Below the pieces are notes generated by a model, which saw only the letters and a list, made by a program, of their open reading frames with translations, did not search any database and had not been told where the DNA came from. From CBDCFV01 sp963664625 (GTDB lineage Bacteria > Chloroflexota > Dehalococcoidia > Lucifugimonadales > UBA3495), in contig OY761541.1 of NCBI GenBank assembly GCA_963664625.1, positions 3,596,001-3,660,000 of the forward strand: a stretch of 64,000 nt of DNA, given 5' to 3'. Below are positions 7,553 through 14,432 of the stretch, piece after piece. Within the stretch, counting starts at the first letter, position 1, and every line of letters starts with the position of its first letter. Both the position numbers and the translations under genes were made by a program.

Positions 7553-9316
7553 CTAGGCGGATGAAGCAACCTGCACCGTCACTATGTCGATGTCGTGGTA
7601 CTTCCGATGTTGCACCGAGGAGGCGTAGTGGCGCAGCAGGCGGAAGGAAATTTCCTCCTCGTCTTGAATTTCCGGCTGTTCGCTGAGATAGGCCAGCTTG
7701 TCTTCCAGGTTCTCACCCCCGGAAGTCGCCATGAACTCTAGTTCGATTATACCGCTGTCGCGGCGGGCGTTGATTATCAGCCTCTTTTTCTCGCTTTCCT
7801 CATCCGGTGATTCCTGGGAAAGCAGGCTGGACAGCGTTTCCTCGCCGGCCGAGCAAAGCCGGGCCGCCGACGATTCATTCCAGCCCGACCGGGCCGCGAA
7901 GTCGCGCAGGAACACGTCCATCCTCGGCAGAGAGTCCATGCTCATTTCCACGTTCAAACGCCGGCGCCGCCCGGCGGTCAGCCCCATTAGCAGGGACAGC
8001 AGGATGACGCAAACCGAGCCGGTCGTCACTCCGTTGCTCAGCAGGGTTCCCAGCGCGCCGGTGAGCAACTCCGGCAGGATGAAGTTGTTTTGGAATCCGA
8101 CGCCAATCCACAAAGACACCCCTACTATTGCGGCCTTGCGCCCGTCGATGCCGCCCCGGAAAACGATGCCCATGCCTTGCACGAACAACAGCGACAGCAT
8201 GAATACTATGTACGCCGCCAAAACCGGCCGGGGGGCTGCGACGCACAGGGCTATGAGCTTGGGAGAAAACGCGGCCAAGAACATTATCATCCCGGCGTAC
8301 ACTCCCATACGGCGCGCGGCCACGCCAGTCATCAGGATACGGGCCGTATTACCCGACGATATCCTGACAGGAAGAGAACCTACCGCCGCGGCCAACAGAT
8401 TCATCAACGACAAGAGGTTATGGGCGCCCTGCACCGTGCGAAAATCGGTTGCGCGGGGTCTTCTCCAAGCCACCTGTTGAATGGCGACGGCCTCGCTGAT
8501 GGAGTTGATGGTGGTGGCCAAGTAAACGATGACGAACCCCGGCAGGAGCGCCCAGAACGTCGCGCCGAAATTCAGGTCGAAGCCCGGCCACTCAAGAGAT
8601 GGGATGCCAATCCAGGGTGCTTGGATGACGTTCTCGAAGTCATACAGGCCCCTTCCTCCCCAGACGGGCAAGGCTGCTATGACGCAACCCACGAGGATGG
8701 CGGCGAGCGGCCCCCACTGTTGCAACCTGGCCGAGGCAAACAGCCGCAGTCCCATGAGGATGCACAGGGTTAATCCGGCCAGGATGGGAGCCGCTATGAC
8801 GGGCGCGGTCTCCGGCAGGTCCGACAGCCTGCCAAGTACGACGGGTATTATAGTGGCGGCCAGAAGCATCAGGATTGTGCCGGACACCACCGGCGTGATT
8901 AACCGGCGAAGCAAGGAGAGGCGGGAAATGAACGCGAACTGTATCAGGGACGATGCGGCAATCAGGGTTGAGAGCATCGCGGGCCCGCCTTCCGCCAGCG
9001 TAGAGATGCTGATGGCTATGAACGTCGTGGACGCCGCCATGGTCATGGCATACCCTGAGCCGAATCTCCAAATCTGAATGGTCTGGAAAATAGCGCCAAG
9101 GCCACACACCGCCAGCGCCGTGAAAAGTATCCACGATAGGTAACTTTCCGTCTGCCCCGCGGCGAAGGCGACAATGGACGCGGTGGCGACCATCGACGCC
9201 ATGCGGCCCATGACGTTTTGAAAGCCATGCAAGCAAGACGCTGGATGGCTGGGCTGCTCATCGGGCTGGTAAAGCAGGGAATTTTCCACCCTCGGTTGCG
9301 CCAATTTTCCGCCCAC
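7553..9316 (-). CDS. NCS2 nucleobase permease fused to a C-terminal histidine-kinase-like ATPase domain
   Basis: The N-terminal ~445 residues form a nucleobase:cation symporter-2 permease (xanthine/uracil family): the entry motif YQPDEQPSHP with GFQNV, many hydrophobic helices and internal repeats. After an RRRR stop-transfer at about 452, the last ~135 residues are soluble. They resemble the HATPase_c_2 fold of RsbW-type anti-sigma kinases: VFLRDFAARSGW, then AARLCSAGEETLSSLL in the position of the N-box, and RLLRHYASSVQHRKY near the G-box end. The N-box Asn and the glycines are not conserved, so ATP binding is doubtful. The start is GTG 9314-9316, supported by the family-typical N-terminus. 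The substrate is unknown. Confidence 0.8.
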   Translation of the reverse strand: MGGKLAQPRVENSLLYQPDEQPSHPASCLHGFQNVMGRMASMVATASIVAFAAGQTESYLSWILFTALAVCGLGAIFQTIQIWRFGSGYAMTMAASTTFIAISISTLAEGGPAMLSTLIAASSLIQFAFISRLSLLRRLITPVVSGTILMLLAATIIPVVLGRLSDLPETAPVIAAPILAGLTLCILMGLRLFASARLQQWGPLAAILVGCVIAALPVWGGRGLYDFENVIQAPWIGIPSLEWPGFDLNFGATFWALLPGFVIVYLATTINSISEAVAIQQVAWRRPRATDFRTVQGAHNLLSLMNLLAAAVGSLPVRISSGNTARILMTGVAARRMGVYAGMIMFLAAFSPKLIALCVAAPRPVLAAYIVFMLSLLFVQGMGIVFRGGIDGRKAAIVGVSLWIGVGFQNNFILPELLTGALGTLLSNGVTTGSVCVILLSLLMGLTAGRRRRLNVEMSMDSLPRMDVFLRDFAARSGWNESSAARLCSAGEETLSSLLSQESPDEESEKKRLIINARRDSGIIELEFMATSGGENLEDKLAYLSEQPEIQDEEEISFRLLRHYASSVQHRKYHDIDIVTVQVASSA

Positions 9317-9486
9317 AACTCCACAATGAAAAATTACATGGCCGATCTGCCGGAAAGTATAATTGCCCGATACTTACCGCGGAAAGGCTCCGAGGGAAAT
9401 GCCCTCAGCCCCAGGGCGCAGGCCCTACAAGGCGCCGGCGGTGTGGACCTGCTGCTCATCCCGTCGTGGCGGTTATTCGGCTATTG

Positions 9487-9516
9487 TTGCTCAACAGAGT
9501 CAACTATCCCTATAAT
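9487..9516 (+). promoter_or_regulatory. Probable promoter of the SufT-like/Mrp operon
   Basis: TTGCTC (9487-9492), an 18-base spacer and a perfect TATAAT (9511-9516), followed by a 5' leader of about 35 bases with GGAGG just ahead of ATG 9557. Confidence 0.5.
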
Positions 9517-9556
9517 TGCATATTGGTAAATCTATCCAGCCCCTTCGGAGGCAACA

Positions 9557-9862
9557 ATGACAACGCAAGTCAACACGGCTGACATCTACGAATGCTTGAA
9601 AACCGTCTACGATCCGGAGATACCGGTAAACGTTGTGGACTTGGGACTTATCTACGACGTGCAGGTCAACGAGGGCGACGTATACGTGCAAATGACCCTC
9701 ACCTTCCCCGGCTGCGGGATGGGGCCGTTCATTGCCCAGCAGGCGGAATGGGCCATTCAGGACGTTGAGGGAGTTGGAGAAGTGGAGATAGAGTTGGTCT
9801 TTGACCCGCCCTGGTCTCCGGACCTGATCAGTGAAGAAGCCCGTAACCAGTTGGGCATCTAG
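9557..9862 (+). CDS. MIP18/DUF59-family iron-sulfur assembly factor (SufT-like)
   Basis: The 101-residue protein is a complete MIP18/DUF59 domain: VYDPEIPVNVVDLGLIYDV at the N-terminus and LTFPGCGMGPFI around the conserved cysteine. Proteins of this family (SufT, PaaD, the DUF59 part of Mrp) help mature iron-sulfur proteins. GGAGG lies about 6 bases upstream of the ATG. A Mrp-type ATPase follows after 72 bases on the same strand. The two together look like a split version of the DUF59-Mrp fusions found in other bacteria, supporting a shared cluster-carrier role. Confidence 0.87.
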   Translation: MTTQVNTADIYECLKTVYDPEIPVNVVDLGLIYDVQVNEGDVYVQMTLTFPGCGMGPFIAQQAEWAIQDVEGVGEVEIELVFDPPWSPDLISEEARNQLGI

Positions 9863-9934
9863 AGCCTTCGCTGTCGCAACGCCCGTTATTATTAAGCGCC
9901 AATAACACCGGAAGAAGTCCGGCGGGAGGATTGG

Positions 9935-10744
9935 ATGACAACCCCCCAGCAAAACGCCCGGCTGGAACAAATCAAACGGAGCTGGGAGCAAAAACGTCAG
10001 ATTACTGACAGGCTCTCCAAGATCAAGACCAAGATCGGCGTCTACAGCGGCAAAGGCGGGGTGGGCAAGACCACCGTGGCAGTCAACTTGGCTGTGACCC
10101 TGGCCCAGGAAGGCAACCAGGTCGGTCTGCTGGACGTGGACATTGATTGTCCCAACGTTACCAAGGTATTGGGCATCGAGGACAAGCCGGACTACGTAGA
10201 CGGCCAGATCCACCCTTCGGAAAAGTGGGGGGTCCGGGTAGTTTCGATGGCCTTCTTCCAAGAAAACGAGGAGGAGGCCATCATCTGGCGCGGCCCCATG
10301 ATTCACAACGCCATCAACCAGTTCCTGCAGGTTACCGATTGGGGTGATCTGGACTATCTGGTTGTGGACCTCCCCCCCGGAACGTCGGACTCCCCCCTGA
10401 CGGTGATGCAGACCGTGCCTATGGACGGATTCGTTGTGGTAAGCACGCCCCAGCTCTTGGCCAACATGGACGCCAAGCGCTGCATCAACATGATTCGCAA
10501 GCTCAACCTGAATGTCCTTGGGGTGGTGGAAAACTATACCGGGGACATATTCGGCGAGGGCGGCGGAAGGCGTTTGGCCGAGGATGTCGACGCGCCGTTC
10601 CTCGGCAATCTGGCCATGAGTCCTTCCTACAGGGATACTTCAAGGCCCACCGCTCTGCTGGACGGCTCCGTTGCCGAGGAGTATTCCCACTTGGCTACAG
10701 GAATCAGGCGAAGCCTTCAGGAACTGGGACGCGAGGCAAGCTGA
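9935..10744 (+). CDS. Mrp/NBP35-family P-loop ATPase without the CxxC pair
   Basis: The 269-residue protein has the deviant Walker A motif GVYSGKGGVGKTT at 36-47, the DVDIDCPN switch at about 67-74 and VVDLPPGTSDSPLTV near 143-157. These identify the ApbC/Mrp/NBP35 group that carries and transfers iron-sulfur clusters. The family normally has a CxxC after the ENMS motif near residue 200, where two monomers bridge a cluster. Here VVENYTGDIFGEGGG runs straight on and the cysteine segment is deleted. The protein may therefore act only as an ATPase partner of the DUF59 protein upstream, or hold a cluster differently. Confidence 0.85.
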   Translation: MTTPQQNARLEQIKRSWEQKRQITDRLSKIKTKIGVYSGKGGVGKTTVAVNLAVTLAQEGNQVGLLDVDIDCPNVTKVLGIEDKPDYVDGQIHPSEKWGVRVVSMAFFQENEEEAIIWRGPMIHNAINQFLQVTDWGDLDYLVVDLPPGTSDSPLTVMQTVPMDGFVVVSTPQLLANMDAKRCINMIRKLNLNVLGVVENYTGDIFGEGGGRRLAEDVDAPFLGNLAMSPSYRDTSRPTALLDGSVAEEYSHLATGIRRSLQELGREAS

Positions 10745-10757
10745 CTGTAACCGGTCG

Positions 10758-12599
10758 TCAATCTCCGGTCGAAACGGCGGTATCGCGGGATTGACCCCGC
10801 GATGCCTTTTTCTTGCGCCAGCGTCGGCCTGACTTGGTGTTGCCTTCTCCAGAGGTAATACCCTTCAACAGCTCCACTTCGTAATTCATCGCTTCCTGCG
10901 AGTACTGGGTCTGCTCTCCCATGCGCCGGAACTTTTGATAACGGCGCCTGAGGAGCTTGCTCTGAGACAGCTTCGACAGCCCGTTCAACTGCTTGATCAA
11001 AGACACTTGGAGCATTAGGGAAGCCCCCCGCGGATTGGTGTGAGACCCGCCGTAAGGCTCGGGCACCACTTGATCGACAATCCCCAACTCCAAGCAGTCT
11101 TGCGCGGTCAGCATCAACGCCTCTGCCGCCTCCCGGTCCAGCATGTGGTCCGGATACGTGCCGCCCAGGTTGTGGTTCAAGGTAATCGGCGAGTATATGG
11201 CGTATTGCTGCATCAATATCTGGTCCGAAAGGCCCAACGCCAGTGCCCCTTCACTGCCGGCCTCTCCAATGATCACCGAAATCACCGGAGTAGGCACGTC
11301 CAACATCAGCGACAACGTCGTGGCGATAGCATTGCCTATTCCATGCTCCTCGGCTTCCAGGCTTGGGTCGGCGCCTTGCGTATCCACCAGCGTGATCAGC
11401 GGCAATCTGAACCGCTTTGAAATATTTATCACTCGCTGGGCCTTTCGCAGCCCGTCCGGATAAACGTGGTAACGTTCCCCTTCCAACGACATGGGCCGCT
11501 GCTGGCCTATCACGGCCACCGGCTGTCCGGCAAGAAACCCTAGTCCTCCCATAATTGAGCGGTCGTCACTGCTCAGCCGGTCCCCGTGCAATTCAATGAA
11601 CGGGTCCAGCATGGCCCTCATGTAGCTGGACGCCAAGGGGCGCTCGTCATTCCGAGCTATGCTGACGGCTTCCCAAGGCTCCGGTTGGTAATCGCCCAAC
11701 CCGTCAAACTCCAACTTGAGCAACTCCCTGGCATCCGCACTGTTCTGTTTTTGAGATGTGAGAATCTGTAGCAGCATCGACAACCGTGAATGAAGGGCCT
11801 CCCGGTCAACCACGTTGTCCAGCAGGCCGTGTCCCAAGTGAGACTCGGCGGTATGGGCATCCAGTGGCAGGGGCGCTTTTGACTGTTCCTGCAACGTTCG
11901 CAAAGGCGACAAGCCGATAAGCGACCCGGGCTCGGCGATGATGACGTCGGCCAAGTTGGCGAAGCTGGCATAGGCTTGTCCGGTTGAAGGGTTAGCCAGC
12001 ACCACGATGAAAGGGCGGCCTTTTTCCCGCAAGCGGTTCGCGGCTGTCACCGTCTTGGCCATTTGCATCAGCGACAGCACGCCCTCCTGCACTCTTGTGC
12101 CTCCGCCGGTCACCAACGCCACCAATGGCAAATCGCGTCGGGCCGCGGTTTCCAGGGCAGTGGCGACTTTTTCCCCTACCACGCTGCCCATGCTCCCACC
12201 CATGAACCCGAAGTCCAACACCACCAGCATCACTTCCATCCCGTCGATACGGCACCGTCCAATAACGGCTGCTTCCGTCAATCCGGTGCGGTTCTGGTCA
12301 CGGGAGAGCAACTTCTGGTACGGGTTACGCCTGCTGAAAGACAACGGCGATACGGAACTAAGGTACTTGTGGGACTCTTTGAACGTCCGTTTGTCCGCCA
12401 ACAAATCCACCCGTTGCCTGGCCGACAGAGTGTAGTGGAACCGGCAGAAGGGGCAGACCCGGTACGCTAGATATGCCTCCGACTCGCTGATTACCTCTTC
12501 GCACAACAAACAGCGGTCATGGACGGTGGAGAGGTAGGAGCGATTTAAATCCCCATCACGTCCAAACAGGTGGACAAGGAATCTGGCCAGGTTCCTCAA
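10758..12599 (-). CDS. accDA: Fused acetyl-CoA carboxylase carboxyltransferase AccD-AccA
   Basis: A single 613-residue chain carries both carboxyltransferase halves. The N-terminal AccD (beta) part has the zinc ribbon C30-C33-C49-C52 and the GGGTRVQEG oxyanion region. The AccA (alpha) part starts near residue 320 and includes IELHGDRL, GLRKAQR and VIGEAGSEGALALG. The enzyme moves carboxylate from biotin to acetyl-CoA (or another acyl-CoA) to give malonyl-CoA. In most bacteria these are two genes. The only in-frame start is TTG 12597-12599, with no clear ribosome site. No biotin carboxylase or BCCP gene is nearby. The lysine/arginine-rich tail (KSGRRWRKKKASRG) is unusual. Confidence 0.88.
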   Translation of the reverse strand: MRNLARFLVHLFGRDGDLNRSYLSTVHDRCLLCEEVISESEAYLAYRVCPFCRFHYTLSARQRVDLLADKRTFKESHKYLSSVSPLSFSRRNPYQKLLSRDQNRTGLTEAAVIGRCRIDGMEVMLVVLDFGFMGGSMGSVVGEKVATALETAARRDLPLVALVTGGGTRVQEGVLSLMQMAKTVTAANRLREKGRPFIVVLANPSTGQAYASFANLADVIIAEPGSLIGLSPLRTLQEQSKAPLPLDAHTAESHLGHGLLDNVVDREALHSRLSMLLQILTSQKQNSADARELLKLEFDGLGDYQPEPWEAVSIARNDERPLASSYMRAMLDPFIELHGDRLSSDDRSIMGGLGFLAGQPVAVIGQQRPMSLEGERYHVYPDGLRKAQRVINISKRFRLPLITLVDTQGADPSLEAEEHGIGNAIATTLSLMLDVPTPVISVIIGEAGSEGALALGLSDQILMQQYAIYSPITLNHNLGGTYPDHMLDREAAEALMLTAQDCLELGIVDQVVPEPYGGSHTNPRGASLMLQVSLIKQLNGLSKLSQSKLLRRRYQKFRRMGEQTQYSQEAMNYEVELLKGITSGEGNTKSGRRWRKKKASRGQSRDTAVSTGD

Positions 12600-12668
12600 T
12601 TGATCAACTCGAACCCAAGCGAGGGTATTGGCACAACCGACACGGAAACCTGCGTGGAAACTAAATTA

Positions 12669-12697
12669 ATGATACTAAAAGCAGTCCCAAATTGAAA
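12669..12697 (-). promoter_or_regulatory. Possible accDA promoter
   Basis: Reading leftwards: TTTCAA (12697-12692), a 17-base spacer and TATCAT (12674-12669), about 70 bases ahead of the TTG start. The -35 match is weak. Confidence 0.35.
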
Positions 12698-12800
12698 TGC
12701 GCCGCCAGCCTTTGATCAAGGCCATCCTCCACGCTATTGCCACCCCAAGGCCCAGCCTGTACACTCAGCCCAACCACGGCCCCGAAGGTGAGGTGATCAC

Positions 12801-13001
12801 ATGCCCATTTCCAAAGACACCCTGAGAGCGATGATTCGAGACTTCCACGGCTTCGAACTTTCCGACAGCGAACTGGACATTATTGAGCCGGAGTTGAACA
12901 ACTACCTGGCCGAGGTGGAGAAGCTGCGGGAATTGGACCTTTCCAACGTCATGTCCGGCCGCCTTTTGAAAGTCGACGAAGGAGGCAACTTCGATGGCTA
13001 A
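12801..13001 (+). CDS. GatC-like small amidotransferase subunit
   Basis: A 66-residue helical protein that overlaps the following amidase by 8 bases. The order matches two known pairs: GatC-GatA of the tRNA amidotransferase, and AtzG-AtzE of 1-carboxybiuret hydrolase, where a GatC-like belt stabilises the amidase. The segment EVEKLRELDLSNV followed by a short tail is closer to GatC (LDTSGV-type) than to AtzG. AGGTGATC, close to a perfect Shine-Dalgarno, precedes the ATG by a few bases. The protein is shorter than typical GatC (about 95 residues). No GatB is present in the window. Confidence 0.68.
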   Translation: MPISKDTLRAMIRDFHGFELSDSELDIIEPELNNYLAEVEKLRELDLSNVMSGRLLKVDEGGNFDG

Positions 13002-14421
13002 CGAGGACCTGCTTAAACTTACAATCACCGAACTAGCCCCCAGGATACGGGCCGGCGAAGTCTCCCCGGTGGAATTGACGGAGGCGGCTTTGGCGCGCGC
13101 GGAACGCCTGCAACCGCAGTTGAACTCCTTCATCACCATCCTGCACGAGCAGGCGCGCAGCCAAGCACGGGAGCAGGAGGCGGCAATAGCGCGGGGCGAG
13201 TATCTTGGCCCCTTGCAGGGCATTCCCATCGGGATCAAGGACAATCTCGCCACCGCGGGGATTCTGACCACTCTCGGCACCAAGGTCCTGTCCGATTATG
13301 TTCCAGACGAGGACGCCGAGGTCGTCCGGCGGTGCAAGCAGGCGGGAGCGATAATCATCGGCAAAGAGAACCTGGAAGAGTTCGCCGCCGGCGCAACCTC
13401 CAACAACCCTTTCTACGGCGCGGTGCATAACCCGTGGGACTTGGACCACGTTCCGGGCGGCTCCAGCGGCGGCGGTGCGGCCAACGTCGCCAGCGGCATC
13501 ACCTTTGCCTCGCTTGGGACCGACTTGGGCGGGTCCGTCCGGTTGCCCGGCACTTTCTGCGGCGTGGTGGGACTCAAGCAGACCTTTGGCCGGGTGAGTC
13601 AACGCGGTTTGCTGGTGACCAGTTTCAACGGCGACCACATCGGGCCGATGACCCGCTCGGTCAGCGACAGTGCGTTGGTGCTCCAAGCCATCGCCGGGTA
13701 CGACTCCCTCGACCCCAGCACCATACCTGTCCCCGTCCCGGACTATTCGGCGGTCTTGGGGCAAAACCTGGCGGGACTGAAGATTGGCGTGCCGTCCAAC
13801 TACTACTTCGAGCAACTCGACGAGGAAGTTGAAGAAACAGTGCGGCGGGGAATCGCCGCCCTCCAGGAACTGGGCGTTACCATCCGGGAAGTAAGCATCC
13901 CCAGTATGGAGTACGCCGGGGCCTTGAACATCGCCCCCATGGCCGACAGGATCGTTACCCACGAGCCGTACATCGACGCCAACCGCGAGGCCTACGGGCC
14001 GGACACGCTGTACCGCACCCTGGCCGGCCAGTTTGTTCTTGGCCGAGACTATTCCAAGTCGATGAAGGTGCAGCGTATCATAAAAGAGGAGCACGCCAGG
14101 ATACTGACCGAGGTGGACTTCCTGGTTACTCCCACGTCTCCGGTGCCCGCGCCCCGCATCGACGCGCCGTACATCAACATGGAGGGGTCAGACCACCGGG
14201 TACGGGGGCCGGGGTCATCCCTTATCTCCCGCAACACCAGCCCGATGAACGCCACCGGACTCCCTGCCATCTCCGTCCCTTGCGGCTTCACCGAAAGCGG
14301 GCTTCCCATAGGGATTCAATTCATCGGCAGTCCATTCGACGAGGCCGGACTGTTCAGTGTGGCCCAAGGCTACGAGGCTATCTCACCCAGCGCAGGACGC
14401 TGGCCCGCCATAGCGGACTGA
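12994..14421 (+). CDS. Amidase-signature enzyme (GatA/AtzE-like)
   Basis: The 475-residue protein has the full amidase-signature triad: K82 in GIKDNL, the cis-serine S157 in PGGSSGGG and the nucleophile S181 in TDLGGSVRLPG, with standard spacing. Related enzymes release ammonia from Gln/Asn for tRNA amidation (GatA) or hydrolyse small amides. The start overlaps the GatC-like gene, so the two proteins are likely made and assembled together. Without GatB nearby, and given the many GatA-like amidases in this type of bacterium, either tRNA amidotransferase subunit or amide catabolism is possible. The C-terminus is complete. Confidence 0.82.
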   Translation: MANEDLLKLTITELAPRIRAGEVSPVELTEAALARAERLQPQLNSFITILHEQARSQAREQEAAIARGEYLGPLQGIPIGIKDNLATAGILTTLGTKVLSDYVPDEDAEVVRRCKQAGAIIIGKENLEEFAAGATSNNPFYGAVHNPWDLDHVPGGSSGGGAANVASGITFASLGTDLGGSVRLPGTFCGVVGLKQTFGRVSQRGLLVTSFNGDHIGPMTRSVSDSALVLQAIAGYDSLDPSTIPVPVPDYSAVLGQNLAGLKIGVPSNYYFEQLDEEVEETVRRGIAALQELGVTIREVSIPSMEYAGALNIAPMADRIVTHEPYIDANREAYGPDTLYRTLAGQFVLGRDYSKSMKVQRIIKEEHARILTEVDFLVTPTSPVPAPRIDAPYINMEGSDHRVRGPGSSLISRNTSPMNATGLPAISVPCGFTESGLPIGIQFIGSPFDEAGLFSVAQGYEAISPSAGRWPAIAD

Positions 14422-14432
14422 CGGCTCGGCGC

